The translations under genes and the position numbers were made by a program. Below, piece by piece: positions 8,215 to 17,636 of a stretch of DNA of 64,000 nt; positions within the stretch are counted from its first letter, which is position 1; every line of letters begins with the position of its first letter. The DNA is taken from contig JYOD01000016.1 of assembly GCA_000955785.1 (NCBI GenBank), forward strand, positions 77,900 to 141,899. The letters are read 5' to 3'. The stretch comes from Burkholderiaceae bacterium 16 (lineage in GTDB: Bacteria > Pseudomonadota > Gammaproteobacteria > Burkholderiales > Burkholderiaceae). A model generated the notes under the pieces. It searched no databases, was not told the DNA's origin, and saw nothing but the letters and a program-made list of their open reading frames with translations.

Positions 8215-9189
8215 ATGAAAGTATGTATCTATGGTGCCGGCGCCATCGGCGGCTATATCGGCGTTCAGCTTGCCCTGGCGGGCGCCGAAGTCAGCCTGGT
8301 CGCACGCGGCCCCCACCTCGCCGCGATGAAGGCCAACGGCCTGCGCCTGCTGAGCGACGGCGAGGAGCGGGTGGCCAGGGTCAACTGCACTGACGACCCC
8401 GCCCAGCTGGGGCCGCAGGATTACGTCTTCATCACCTTGAAGGCGCATTCCGTGCCGGGCGTGGTGGACCTGATGCAGCCCTTGCTCGGGCCGAAGACGG
8501 CCATCGTGACTGGCGTGAACGGCATTCCCTACTGGTACTTCCATCAGCATGGCGGCCCGCTGGCCGGAACCACGCTGGAAAGCGTGGACCCGGGCGGGCG
8601 CCAGTGGCGCGGCCTGGGTCCCGAGCGTGCGATCGGCTGCGTGCTGTATCCCGCCGCGGAGATTGCCGAGCCCGGCGTCATTCGCCATGTCTACGGCAAG
8701 AAGTTCCCGCTCGGCGAGCCCGACGGCAGCAAGTCGGCGCGCGTCAGCCACCTGAGTGAAATGATGGTGGCCGCCGGGCTGGACGCGCCCATCCGCGACA
8801 ATATCCGCGACGAGATCTGGCTCAAGCTGTGGGGCAACCTGTGCTTCAATCCGATCAGCGCGCTTACGCACGCCACGCTGGATATCATCACTTCCGATCC
8901 CGCCACCCGCGGGCTGTCGCGCGCGATGATGCTGGAAGCCCAGGCGATTGCCGAGCGCTTCGGTGTGCATTTCCGCGTCGATGTGGAGCGCCGCATCGAC
9001 GGCGCCGGCGCGGTGGGCGCGCACAAGACTTCCATGCTGCAGGATCTGGAAGCGGGGCGCGCGATGGAGATCGACCCCTTGCTGACCGTGGTGCAGGAAA
9101 TGGGGCGGCTGTTGCGGCAGCCCACGCCGATGGTGGACACGGTGCTGGGCCTGATCAAGCAGCGCGAAAGGATGGCGCAGGCGGCTTGA
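8215..9189 (+). CDS. PanE-family reductase, probable oxalyl-CoA reductase
   Basis: 324 residues of the ketopantoate-reductase fold. The NADPH-binding motif is GAGAIGGYIG at residues 7-16. The catalytic lysine region of the C-terminal helical domain is DEIWLKLWGNLCFNPISALT. ApbA/PanE normally makes pantoate, but in Methylobacterium extorquens a paralogue, PanE2, reduces oxalyl-CoA to glyoxylate during oxalate assimilation (established). The surroundings here (frc, formate dehydrogenase, oxalate antiporters) and its own copy of the regulon operator argue for that role. The reaction assignment is inference; an ordinary ketopantoate reductase remains possible. Confidence 0.8.
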   Translation: MKVCIYGAGAIGGYIGVQLALAGAEVSLVARGPHLAAMKANGLRLLSDGEERVARVNCTDDPAQLGPQDYVFITLKAHSVPGVVDLMQPLLGPKTAIVTGVNGIPYWYFHQHGGPLAGTTLESVDPGGRQWRGLGPERAIGCVLYPAAEIAEPGVIRHVYGKKFPLGEPDGSKSARVSHLSEMMVAAGLDAPIRDNIRDEIWLKLWGNLCFNPISALTHATLDIITSDPATRGLSRAMMLEAQAIAERFGVHFRVDVERRIDGAGAVGAHKTSMLQDLEAGRAMEIDPLLTVVQEMGRLLRQPTPMVDTVLGLIKQRERMAQAA

Positions 9190-9251
9190 GCGGGATTGCC
9201 GGGCAGGCATTCCGGGAGGACATGGCCGCGCCGGCCCACTACGGCGGCGCA

Positions 9252-9271
9252 CCATGTGATATACCATATAC
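9252..9271. promoter_or_regulatory. Oxalate-regulon operator, site 2 (upstream of the GntR gene)
   Basis: Sixteen of 20 positions match the dyad GTATGTGATATATCACATAC (here CCATGTGATATACCATATAC). It lies about 150 bases upstream of the GntR start, consistent with autoregulation. Confidence 0.6.
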
Positions 9272-9422
9272 GTAAAACCGCCGTCCCCGGCAGCCGATTT
9301 ATGTCAATTGTGCATTTCGCCATGCATTCGACTCATGTGATGGCTGCTTTTGGTAAGCTAGGCGGCAAGCTGCCGGCCACTGCCCTGTGCGCCGAGGCGC
9401 TGGTATCAACAAGAGCCCATTC

Positions 9423-10142
9423 ATGTCTGTGCAAAGCCCATCCGCCGTTCAGCCAGCTGGACTGACCCTGTCCCTGCAACCCATCAATGCGGGCGCCAGC
9501 CTGCGCGACCAGGCGTACGCCATGCTGCGCCAGGCCATTGCCGACGCCGATATCTATCAGTCGACCGAGGAAATCCGGCTGGACGAGCGTGTCCTGAGCG
9601 AAGCGCTGGGCGTGAGCCGCACCCCCATCCGCGAAGCCATGACGCTCCTGGAGCAGGAGGGTTTCCTGCGCACGGTGCCGCGGCGCGGCATCTACATCAT
9701 GCGCAAGACCAAGCGCGAGATCGTGGAAATGATCCAGGTGTGGGCGGCGCTGGAGAGCATGGCCGCGCGCCTCGCCACCTTGCATGCCAGCGACGCGGAG
9801 ATCGCGCAGTTGCGCCATATGTTCGACAGCTTCCGCGATGCGACCCCGGCTGAGCATATCGAGGAGTACTCCGACGCGAATATCGCCTTTCACCAGGCGA
9901 TCGTGCAGTTGTCGAAGTCGCAGATCATCATGGACTCGATCAAGAATATCTTTGTCCATGTGCGCGCGATACGGAAGATGACGATCTCGCAGAGTGACCG
10001 TGCCTCGCGCTCCATCGTCGATCATTTGCGGATTATCGAGGCGCTGGAGAAGCGCGATACCGAGCTGGCGGAGAAGCTGGTGCGCCAGCATTCGCTGGAC
10101 CTCGCCGACTATGTCGAAAAGCACTGCGATTTCCTCGATTGA
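9423..10142 (+). CDS. FCD-type GntR regulator, probable master regulator of the oxalate island
   Basis: 239 residues. The winged-helix domain occupies about residues 22-90, with LDERVLSEALGVSRTPIREA as its recognition region and a wing RTVPRRGIYIM. The helical FCD effector domain follows, with DANIAFHQAIVQLS and SIVDHLRIIEAL holding the usual ligand/metal positions. ATG 9423 is chosen because family similarity begins soon after it; the ribosome site is weak (AAGAG). It lies between the PanE-like gene and the convergent SucCD-like pair. One copy of the shared dyad precedes it and five more precede neighbouring oxalate genes, so it is the natural candidate to bind them. The effector, possibly oxalate or oxalyl-CoA, is inference. 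Confidence 0.9.
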   Translation: MSVQSPSAVQPAGLTLSLQPINAGASLRDQAYAMLRQAIADADIYQSTEEIRLDERVLSEALGVSRTPIREAMTLLEQEGFLRTVPRRGIYIMRKTKREIVEMIQVWAALESMAARLATLHASDAEIAQLRHMFDSFRDATPAEHIEEYSDANIAFHQAIVQLSKSQIIMDSIKNIFVHVRAIRKMTISQSDRASRSIVDHLRIIEALEKRDTELAEKLVRQHSLDLADYVEKHCDFLD

Positions 10143-10173
10143 GCAGCAAGCGTCCTGGACGCCATGGCAACAA

Positions 10174-10204
10174 GAAAAACGCCGGATATTGTCCGCCGTT
10201 TTTC
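10174..10204. terminator. Bidirectional Rho-independent terminator
   Basis: GAAAAACG (10174-10181) pairs with CGTTTTTC (10197-10204), with an inner CGGA/TCCG stem. A-tract and T-tract flank the hairpin, so it can end both the GntR transcript and the convergent SucD-like transcript. Confidence 0.85.
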
Positions 10205-10222
10205 ATTGACAACGCCAACGTG

Positions 10223-11107
10223 CTACGCGCCCATCGCCGCCACCATGGTTTTGCCCAGTTCGGCCGGCGAACGCGCTACCCGGATGCCGGCGGCGCGCAT
10301 GGCGTCGATCTTTGCCTCGGCGGTCCCCATGCCGCCGGAGATGATGGCTCCTGCATGCCCCATGCGCCGGCCCGGCGGGGCGGTGGTGCCGGCAATAAAG
10401 CCGACCACAGGTTTGGCCTGCCCGCCGCTGCGCGCATCGCGCAGGAACTGCGCGGCTTCTTCCTCGGCAGAGCCGCCGATCTCGCCGATCATGATGATAC
10501 CTTCGGTGTCGTCGTCGGCCAGGAACATCTGCAGGCAATCGACAAAGTTGGTGCCGTTGACCGGATCGCCGCCGATGCCGATGCAGGTGCTCTGCCCGAG
10601 CCCGGCGGCCGTGGTTTGCGCCACCGCTTCATAAGTCAGCGTGCCGGAACGGGACACCACGCCGATCTTGCCGGGGCGATGGATATGGCCCGGCATGATG
10701 CCGATCTTGCATTGTCCCGGCGTGATCACGCCCGGGCAATTTGGCCCGACCAGACGGCTGCCCGAACCGGATAGCGCGCGCTTGACCCGCACCATATCGA
10801 TCACCGGGATGCCTTCGGTAATGCACACGATCAGGCCGATGCCCGCGTCCACGGCTTCCAGTATGGCGTCGGCAGCGAAGGGCGGGGGCACGTAGATGAC
10901 CGAGGCGTCGGCGCCCGTGCGCTCCACCGCGGCGGCTACGGTGTCGAACACCGGGAGCCCGAGATGCGTCTCGCCGCCCTTGCCGGGGGTGACGCCGCCG
11001 ACCATGCGCGTGCCGTAGGCCAGCGCCTGTTCAGAGTGGAAGGTACCTTGCGCGCCGGTGAAGCCCTGGCAGATTACCTTGGTGTCTTGATGGATCAGTA
11101 CGGCCAT
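10223..11107 (-). CDS. SucD-like CoA ligase alpha subunit (NDP-forming; possible malate/dicarboxylate-CoA ligase)
   Basis: 294 residues. The CoA-binding Rossmann domain is N-terminal ([20 protein letters not shown]). The phosphorylated active-site histidine lies in [19 protein letters not shown] near residue 245, as in SucD and in the malate thiokinase MtkB. The start at 11107 has GGGAGG just upstream and lies one base after the stop of the beta subunit, so the two are translationally coupled. A second SucCD-type enzyme under the oxalate operator suggests a special acid substrate (malate, oxalate, glycerate or formate) rather than the citric-acid-cycle enzyme. That is inference. Confidence 0.9.
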   Translation of the reverse strand: MAVLIHQDTKVICQGFTGAQGTFHSEQALAYGTRMVGGVTPGKGGETHLGLPVFDTVAAAVERTGADASVIYVPPPFAADAILEAVDAGIGLIVCITEGIPVIDMVRVKRALSGSGSRLVGPNCPGVITPGQCKIGIMPGHIHRPGKIGVVSRSGTLTYEAVAQTTAAGLGQSTCIGIGGDPVNGTNFVDCLQMFLADDDTEGIIMIGEIGGSAEEEAAQFLRDARSGGQAKPVVGFIAGTTAPPGRRMGHAGAIISGGMGTAEAKIDAMRAAGIRVARSPAELGKTMVAAMGA

Positions 11108-11108
11108 G

Positions 11109-12338
11109 TCATTTCCCTCCCTTATCGCCGTTATTGCCAGCTTGCACGCGCGCTTGAACTGCCTTGACCACTTTCTCCGCGGCGTCGGCAAGGTGATCGG
11201 CCGACAGGATCGGCAAGCCGGAGTCGCGCAGGATGGCCTTGCCGAGTTCCACGTTGGTGCCTTCCAGCCGGACCACCAGCGGGACCGTCAGGTCGATCTC
11301 GCGCGCGGCGGCCACCACGCCTTCGGCGATCACGTCGCAGCGCATGATGCCGCCGAAGATATTGACCAGGATGCCCTTGACCTTGGGGTCGTCGAGGATC
11401 AGGCGGAAGGCCGCCGTCACACGTTCCCTGGTGGCGCCGCCACCCACGTCGAGGAAGTTGGCCGGCTCCCCGCCGTAGAGCTTGATGATGTCCATGGTGG
11501 CCATGGCCAGCCCGGCGCCGTTGACCATGCAGCCGATGCTGCCGTCGAGCTTGACGTAGTTCAGCCCATGGCGGGCCGCCGCGGATTCGGCGGGATCTTC
11601 CTCGGTTTCGTCGCGCAAGGCTTCGATGTCCGGATGGCGGTACAGCGCGTTGTCGTCGAAGTTGAACTTGGCGTCGAGCGCGATCACGTCGCCAGCGCGC
11701 GTCACCACCAGCGGGTTGATTTCGACCACCGACGCGTCCAGCTCGGTAAAGGCACGGTAGGCCGAGAGGATAAAGCGCGATGCCGCGCCGACCTGCTTGC
11801 CGGTCAGCCCCAGCCCAAAGGCCAGGCGGCGCGCGTGGAAGGGCTGGATGCCGCTGGCCGGGTCGATCGCGAACTTCAGGATTTTCTCCGGCGTGCGGGC
11901 CGCGACTTCCTCGATTTCCATGCCGCCTTCGGTGGAGGCCATCAGCGTGACGCGGGAGGTGGCGCGGTCGATCAGCATGCCCAGGTAAAGCTCGCGGGCA
12001 ATCTCGCAGCCTTCTTCTACATATAGGCGGCGCACTTCGCGGCCGGCTTCTCCGGTCTGCTTGGTGACCAGCACTTCGCCGAACATCTGTTCGGCCTGTG
12101 TACGCACGGCATCGACTGACTTGACCACGCGCACGCCGCCCTTGCCGCCCGGATCGCCGGCAAAGCGGCCGGCGCCGCGGCCGCCGGCATGGATCTGGGA
12201 CTTCACCACCCAGACCGATCCGCCGATCTTACGTGCCGCGCTGGCGGCTTCCTCCGGGGTAAACGCAACGGCCCCGCGCGGCACGGCCACGTCGAAGCGC
12301 CTGAGCAATTCCTTGGCCTGATATTCGTGAATGTTCAC
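11109..12338 (-). CDS. SucC-like CoA ligase beta subunit (NDP-forming)
   Basis: 409 residues with an N-terminal ATP-grasp domain ([36 protein letters not shown]) and the C-terminal ligase block [18 protein letters not shown] plus [16 protein letters not shown]. The start is a GTG at 12338 because it aligns with the NIHEYQAKE beginning of SucC and has GAGGAG five bases upstream; no ATG fits. Slightly longer than E. coli SucC (388). It forms a two-gene operon with the alpha subunit. It is preceded by its own copy of the regulon dyad, facing away from the ThDP gene. Substrate unproven; see the alpha-subunit entry. Confidence 0.9.
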   Translation of the reverse strand: MNIHEYQAKELLRRFDVAVPRGAVAFTPEEAASAARKIGGSVWVVKSQIHAGGRGAGRFAGDPGGKGGVRVVKSVDAVRTQAEQMFGEVLVTKQTGEAGREVRRLYVEEGCEIARELYLGMLIDRATSRVTLMASTEGGMEIEEVAARTPEKILKFAIDPASGIQPFHARRLAFGLGLTGKQVGAASRFILSAYRAFTELDASVVEINPLVVTRAGDVIALDAKFNFDDNALYRHPDIEALRDETEEDPAESAAARHGLNYVKLDGSIGCMVNGAGLAMATMDIIKLYGGEPANFLDVGGGATRERVTAAFRLILDDPKVKGILVNIFGGIMRCDVIAEGVVAAAREIDLTVPLVVRLEGTNVELGKAILRDSGLPILSADHLADAAEKVVKAVQARVQAGNNGDKGGK

Positions 12339-12417
12339 AAGTCTCCTCGCTCTTGGTGATGCGCGTGCCGGCGAGCCGCGAAACCGGATGGTCCGGCAAG
12401 TAGCGTTGTGAAATATG

Positions 12418-12437
12418 GTATGTAATATATCATAGAT
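12418..12437. promoter_or_regulatory. Oxalate-regulon operator, site 3 (upstream of the sucC-like gene)
   Basis: GTATGTAATATATCATAGAT matches GTATGTGATATATCACATAC at 16 of 20 positions. It lies 80 bases upstream of the GTG start at 12338. Confidence 0.65.
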
Positions 12438-12612
12438 AAACAAGGGGGTTTTCCACGAAGCGGAGGCCGAGGCCGGGGCATCCATCAGCTATGCGCAAAC
12501 GGAATGAATCGGCTCGTATTCAGCAATTGTGCTTATCTGTCCTCCATCTTGCGGCGATTTGCTGCATCGCATCGTTGAAACTCCTGCGCAAGCATCCAAA
12601 TTTCCCTTGAGC

Positions 12613-12632
12613 TTCGTTGATATATCACATAC
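12613..12632. promoter_or_regulatory. Oxalate-regulon operator, site 4 (upstream of the ThDP-lyase gene)
   Basis: TTCGTTGATATATCACATAC keeps the core and the full right half (16 of 20). It sits between a TTGAGC -35-like box (12607-12612) and a TACCGT (12630-12635), a position where a bound repressor would block RNA polymerase. Confidence 0.7.
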
Positions 12633-12801
12633 CGTATGTCATCAAGATCCTTCGAAATGGATGGATGGTGTCGTAGGGCCGGTGACATGCAGGGTAGGCA
12701 CTGGCCAGGCAGCAAAGCAGCAAAGGGCGAACGGGTGTCGTGACAACGGGCCAGGTCCGCGTCACAGCTTGTCGCAACCCAGTCAACGAGGAGACCAAGA
12801 C

Positions 12802-14556
12802 ATGTCTGCAGTCGCACCCACGCGGTCCGAATCCACCACGGCCGAAGACACCCTGAAGCAGAAGACCCGCGATGCCGGCGTTATTTCCGGCGGCCACCTG
12901 GTAGCGCGGGCCCTGAAGAACGAAGGCGTCGACACCATCTTCACGCTCTGTGGCGGCCATATCATCGACATTTACGACGGCTGCGTGGACGAGGGCATCC
13001 GCATCATCGACGTGCGCCACGAGCAGGTAGCCGCTCATGCGGCGGACGGCTACGCGCGCCAGACCGGCAAGCTGGGCTGCGTGGTGACCACCGCAGGTCC
13101 AGGCTGCACCAACGCCGTGACCGGCGTGGCGACGGCCTTTCGCTCGGAAAGCCCGATCATCCACATCGGCGGGCAGGGTGCCCTGTCCCAGCACAAGATG
13201 GGTTCGCTGCAGGACCTGCCGCACGTTGACATGATGTCGCCCATCACCAAGTTCGCGGCCACCATCCCCAGCACCGAGCGCGTGGCGGACATGATCTCGA
13301 TGGCGGCGCGCGAGTGCTTCAATGGCGCGCCCGGCCCGTCGTACCTGGAAATCCCGCGCGACGTGCTCGACCGCGAAGTCGATGCGGCGCGCGCGGTGAT
13401 TCCGCGCCCCGGCCACTATCGCGCTTCCACTAAATCGATTGGCGACCCGAAGGATATCGAGCGCCTGGCCGACATCCTGGTCAATGCCGAACGCCCGGCG
13501 ATTCTCTGCGGCCAGCAGGTCTGGACCGCGCGCGGGCACGAGGAGGCCATCGCGTTGCTCAAGGGCCTGGATATTCCAGGCTACTTCAACGGCGCCAGCC
13601 GCGGCCTGCTGCCGTCGGGCGATCCGCACCATTTCGACCGCACCCGTACGCAAGCCTTCGCCAATGCCGACGTACTGATCATCGTGGGCACGCCGTTCGA
13701 CTTCCGCATGGGCTATGGCAAGCGCATCAGCAAGGAACTGACGCTGGTGCAGATCGACATGGATTACCGCACGGTCGGCAAGAACCGCGAGATCGACCTT
13801 GGCCTGGTGGGCGACCCCGGCGCCATCCTCGGTGCGGTGCTGCAGGCCGCCAGCGGCCGCATCAAGAGCGACAAGCGCCAGGCGCGGCAGAAATGGATGG
13901 GCCAGTTGACCGAAGCCGAGGCCGTGGCCACCGCCAAGCTGATGCCGCTGTTCCGCTCGGAAAACACGCCGATCCATCCGTACCGCGTGGCCTATGAACT
14001 GAATGAGTTCCTGTCGGACGACACGGTCTACATCGGCGACGGCGGCGACGTGGTGACCATTTCCGCGCAGGCGGTGCGTCCGCGCCGTCCCGGGCAGTGG
14101 ATGGACCCGGGCGCGCTGGGCTCGCTGGGCGTCGGCACCGGCTTTGCCATCGCCGCCGGCCTGGCCAACCCGAACAAGGAAATCCTCTGCTACTACGGTG
14201 ACGGCTCGTTCGGCATGACGGCGTTCGACATGGAAACCGCCAACCGTTTCGGCGTCCCCTACCTGGCGGTGATCGGCAACAACTCCGCCATGAACCAGAT
14301 CCGCTACGGCCAGCTCGCCAAGTACGGCGACGAGCGCGGCAACGTCGGCAACCTGCTGTCGGACGTGCCGTTCTCCAAGTTCGCCGAAATGCTGGGCGGC
14401 TATGGCGAGGAAGTGCGCGAGCCGGGCAAGATCGCCGGCGCATTGCAGCGCGGACGCGAGGCGGTGCAGCGCACCGGAAAATCGGCCGTGATCAATATTT
14501 GGGTGGACCCGCGCGAGTACGCGCCGGGCACCAAGAACCAGACCATGTACAAATAA
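12802..14556 (+). CDS. ThDP-dependent lyase/decarboxylase, candidate oxalyl-CoA decarboxylase of HACL2/ILVBL-like type
   Basis: 584 residues of the acetolactate-synthase superfamily. The activating glutamate is in VRHEQVAAHAADGYAR, and the ThDP/Mg motif runs from YGDGSFGMTAFDME to VIGNNSAMNQIR (GDG...NN). GGAG precedes the ATG. The gene sits 21 bases before frc and has the regulon operator, so oxalyl-CoA decarboxylation to formyl-CoA is the expected role. But the block typical of known oxalyl-CoA decarboxylases (SSEREIVDLQQGDYEEMDQ) is absent; instead the region reads GGQGALSQHKMGSLQDL. The GGH...DVRHE...TAGPG pattern is closer, from memory, to the 2-hydroxyacyl-CoA lyase ILVBL/HACL2 group. 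The family is certain, the reaction is not. Confidence 0.75.
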   Translation: MSAVAPTRSESTTAEDTLKQKTRDAGVISGGHLVARALKNEGVDTIFTLCGGHIIDIYDGCVDEGIRIIDVRHEQVAAHAADGYARQTGKLGCVVTTAGPGCTNAVTGVATAFRSESPIIHIGGQGALSQHKMGSLQDLPHVDMMSPITKFAATIPSTERVADMISMAARECFNGAPGPSYLEIPRDVLDREVDAARAVIPRPGHYRASTKSIGDPKDIERLADILVNAERPAILCGQQVWTARGHEEAIALLKGLDIPGYFNGASRGLLPSGDPHHFDRTRTQAFANADVLIIVGTPFDFRMGYGKRISKELTLVQIDMDYRTVGKNREIDLGLVGDPGAILGAVLQAASGRIKSDKRQARQKWMGQLTEAEAVATAKLMPLFRSENTPIHPYRVAYELNEFLSDDTVYIGDGGDVVTISAQAVRPRRPGQWMDPGALGSLGVGTGFAIAAGLANPNKEILCYYGDGSFGMTAFDMETANRFGVPYLAVIGNNSAMNQIRYGQLAKYGDERGNVGNLLSDVPFSKFAEMLGGYGEEVREPGKIAGALQRGREAVQRTGKSAVINIWVDPREYAPGTKNQTMYK

Positions 14557-14577
14557 CCGGTGGCGAGGAGACAAACC

Positions 14578-15807
14578 ATGAACAAGGCACTGGACGGTGT
14601 GCGGATCCTGGACATGACCCATGTGCAGGCCGGCCCTTCGGCCACCCAGCTGATGGCATGGCTGGGGGCCGACGTGATCAAGGTGGAGTTGCCGGGGCGC
14701 GGCGACATCACGCGCAGCCAGCTGCGCGATGTGCCCAACGCAGACAGCCTGTACTTCACCATGCTGAACTCCAACAAGCGCAGCCTCACGCTCAATATGA
14801 AGACGCCGGAGGGCAAGGCGCTGCTGGAAGACTTGGTGCAGCGCTGCGACGTGCTGGTGGAGAACTTCGGCCCCGGCGTGCTGGACCGCGCCGGCTTCGA
14901 CTGGGACCGCCTGCAGACGCTGAACCCGCGGCTGATCTACGCGTCGATCAAGGGCTTCGGCCCGGGACCGTTCGCGGACTGCAAGGCCTATGAGAACGTG
15001 GCCCAGTGCATGGGCGGCTCGGCCAGCACCACCGGCACGGCGGATGGCGCGCCCACCGTCACCGGCGCGCAGATCGGCGACTCCGGCACGGGCATCCACT
15101 GCGTGGTGGGCATCCTGGCGGCACTGCTGCAACGCGAGCATTCCGGGCGTGGCCAGCGGGTGGAAGTGGCGATGCAGGACTCCGTGCTCAACCTGTGCCG
15201 GGTCAAGCTGCGCGACCAGCAGCGCCTGGCCGCCGGGCCGATGCGCGAGTACCCCAACCAGGAGTTCGACGACTTCGTGCCGCGCGCGGGCAATGCATCT
15301 GGCGGCGGCCAGCCCGGCGCAGCGCTGCGCTGCGCGCCCGGCGGCGCCAACGATTACGTCTACGTGATCGTGCAGCCGCAAGGCTGGGAGCCGCTGATGC
15401 GCTTGTGCGGCAGGGAGGAGCTGATCACCCATCCGCAGTTCGCCTCGCCGGAGGCCCGCCTCAAATGCCTGGAAGAGTGTTTCTCTATCATCGAGAAATG
15501 GACGCGCACGCGCACCAAGTTCGAAGTGATGGATGCCCTCAACGAGGTCGACGTGCCGTGCGGGCCGATCCTGTCGATGAAGGACCTGATCGAGGACAAG
15601 TCACTGTACGAGCGCGGCTACCTGGTGGAACTGGATCACCCGGAACGCGGCCAGTACGTGCAGCTCGGCTGCCCGATCACCTTGTCGGCATCGCCGGTGG
15701 AGGTCGAGCGTTCGCCGCTGCTGGGCGAGCATACCGAAGAGATCCTCGACTGGCTGGGCCGCACGCCCGCGCAGATCGAAGCCTTGCGCGCCGCCGGGGC
15801 AGTCTGA
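14578..15807 (+). CDS. frc: Formyl-CoA:oxalate CoA-transferase (formyl-CoA transferase)
   Basis: 409 residues of the class III CoA-transferase (CaiB/BaiF) family. It moves CoA from formyl-CoA to oxalate, giving oxalyl-CoA and formate. It follows Oxalobacter formigenes Frc almost block by block: [55 protein letters not shown]. The catalytic aspartate lies in [11 protein letters not shown], and the mobile glycine loop is [10 protein letters not shown]. It is slightly shorter than the 428-residue reference because a mid-protein loop is missing. GAGGAG precedes the ATG, and it is cotranscribed with the ThDP gene. Confidence 0.95.
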   Translation: MNKALDGVRILDMTHVQAGPSATQLMAWLGADVIKVELPGRGDITRSQLRDVPNADSLYFTMLNSNKRSLTLNMKTPEGKALLEDLVQRCDVLVENFGPGVLDRAGFDWDRLQTLNPRLIYASIKGFGPGPFADCKAYENVAQCMGGSASTTGTADGAPTVTGAQIGDSGTGIHCVVGILAALLQREHSGRGQRVEVAMQDSVLNLCRVKLRDQQRLAAGPMREYPNQEFDDFVPRAGNASGGGQPGAALRCAPGGANDYVYVIVQPQGWEPLMRLCGREELITHPQFASPEARLKCLEECFSIIEKWTRTRTKFEVMDALNEVDVPCGPILSMKDLIEDKSLYERGYLVELDHPERGQYVQLGCPITLSASPVEVERSPLLGEHTEEILDWLGRTPAQIEALRAAGAV

Positions 15808-15865
15808 TGCCCTGAACGTACCCGAGGCACTTCAAGCAATTCCCGCAGTGAGTTTGCAAGCCGCC

Positions 15866-15891
15866 CGCCCTCGCGCTTTCGCGCAAGGGCG
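15866..15891. terminator. Hairpin after frc
   Basis: CGCCCT-C-GCGC (15866-15876), loop TTTC, GCGC-A-AGGGCG (15881-15891): a strong stem with one C-A mismatch. There is no T tract, so it could stabilise the frc 3' end or partly terminate before the broken acyl-CoA synthetase. Confidence 0.4.
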
Positions 15892-15938
15892 CGGACCGGC
15901 TCATCCCTACGCAATCCATGAACAGATGGAGACCTGAC

Positions 15939-17545
15939 ATGGCACACAACAAGGACGCGGTGCGGAAGATCCTCGCCGCCGTGAAGGAAGAAGGCCGCAA
16001 TGCACTGACTGCGCCCGAAGGCAAGCTGGTGTGCGACGCCTACGGCATCTCGGTGCCGGACGAGGGCGTGGCCAGGACGCCGACCGGCGCAGTCGAGCTG
16101 GCTGACAAGATGGGATATCCGGTAGTGCTCAAGATCGTCTCGCCCGACATCCTGCACAAGACCGAGGCCGGTGGCGTGCTGGTGGGCATGAAAAGCGCGC
16201 GGATGTGGAGCGCGGCTACCTGACCATCGTCGGGAATGCGAAGAAGTACGACCCCAACGGCAATATCGTCGGCGTGCAGGTGCAGCAGATGATTACCGGC
16301 GGGCAGGAGGTCATCATCGGCGCCGTCACCGATCCGTCCTTCGGCAACCTGGTGGCCTTCGGCCTGGGCGGCGTGCTGGTGGAAGTGCTAAAGGACATTA
16401 CCTTCCGCATGGCCCCGGCCAGCAAGGAGGATGCGCTGTCGATGCTCGACGGCATTGCCGCCGCCGAAGTGCTCAAAGGCGTGCGCGGCGCCGATCCGGC
16501 CAATCGCGAGGCGCTGGCCGGCATGATCCAGCGCGTGTCCGAACTGGTGAACGATTTCCCGGAGATTTCCGAGCTTGACCTTATCCCGGTATTCGCCAGC
16601 AAGGACGGCGCCATTGCCGCCGACGTGCGCATCGTGGTGGACTTCGCGCCGCAGCCGGAGCGCTACCGACCCAGTCAGGAAGAGATCGTCCGGCAGATGA
16701 ACCGCATCATGCGGCCCGACAGCGTGGCGGTGATCGGCGCCTCGTCCGAGGATGGCAAGATCGGGAACTCGGTGATGAAGAACCTGATCAACGGCGGCTA
16801 CCAGGGCAAGATCTACCCGATCCATCCCAAGGCCGGCGAGATCATGGGCATGACCGCGTACAAGAGTGTGCTCGATGTGCCGGGCGGGGTGGACGTGGCC
16901 GTGTTCGCCATTCCTGCCAAGCTGGTGGCGGGGGCGCTCGAAGAGGTGGGCAAGAAGGGCATTCCGGGGGCGGTGCTGATTCCTTCGGGTTTTGCCGAGA
17001 CCGGCAACGTGGAAGGGCAGGACGAGATCGTGGCGATCGCGCGCAAGCATGGCGTGCGGCTGATGGGGCCGAATATCTACGGCTTCTACTACACGCCGAA
17101 GAACCTGTGCGCCACGTTCTGCACGCCTTACGACGTCAAGGGCAAGGCGGCGCTGTCGTCGCAGTCCGGCAGCATCGGCATGGCCATCATCGGCTTCTCG
17201 CGCTCGGCCAAAATGGGCGTTTCGGCCATTGTCGGGCTGGGCAACTAGTCCGACATCGATGAGGACGACCTGCTCACCTTCTTCGAGCAGGACGACAACA
17301 CCGAGATCATCGCCCAGCACTGCGACGACCTGAAGGACGGCCGCGCCTTCGCCGAGGCCGCAAAGCGGGTGTCGAAGAAGAAGTCGGTGGTGGTGCTCAA
17401 GGCCGGGCGCACTAGCATGGGCGCGCGCGCCGCCAGTTCGCACACCGGCGCGCTGGCCGGCAACGACAAGATCTACGAGGACGTGTTCAGGCAGTGCGGC
17501 GTGATCCGTGCGCCGGCAAGATCTGAGGGCAAGACCCAGCGGTAA
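15939..17545 (+). pseudogene. Broken ADP-forming acyl-CoA synthetase (acetate-CoA ligase family)
   Basis: Three pieces of one gene can be read. From ATG 15939 (GGAG upstream) a frame gives the start of an ATP-grasp domain up to GGVLVGMKSA. A frameshift near 16199 is needed to continue as ERGYLTIVGNAKKYDPNG. That second frame covers the rest of the ATP-grasp part, the CoA-binding domain (PDSVAVIGASSEDGKIGNS) and SSQSGSIGMAIIGFS, then meets TAG at 17246 after VGLGN. Beyond the stop the same frame still encodes family sequence with the catalytic-histidine block ASSHTGALAGND. It then jumps at about 17515 to a short tail ending at TAA 17543-17545, so roughly the last third is missing. The enzyme is almost surely lost. 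Confidence 0.85.
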
Positions 17546-17576
17546 AGCCGGGCTCGCCGCGTGCGGGCCCGGCTTT
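17544..17576 (+). terminator. Hairpin ending the acyl-CoA synthetase locus
   Basis: AAAGCCGGGC (17544-17553) pairs perfectly with GCCCGGCTTT (17567-17576). The stop TAA runs into the left arm, as natural gene ends often do. This suggests the original gene end is preserved and an internal piece of the pseudogene was deleted. Confidence 0.6.
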
Positions 17577-17636
17577 CGACAATGCGGGACAAGGGTGGGC
17601 GCGGGCAGCATGCCGCGCCCGCCGGAGGAGTTGACT

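Larger units (their letters stand above)
12339..12801. other. Divergent control region between the CoA-ligase operon and the ThDP-lyase operon
   Basis: 463 bases with no gene. Two operator-like dyads (12418-12437 and 12613-12632) lie at its two sides, each nearest the gene it would control. The ThDP gene would have a leader of roughly 160 bases if transcription starts near the second dyad. I saw no riboswitch fold. Confidence 0.55.

Noticed and set aside
12625..15432. Very long frame antisense to the ThDP-lyase and frc genes
   Set aside because: Both sense genes have clear family motifs; the antisense product is repetitive in composition and has none.
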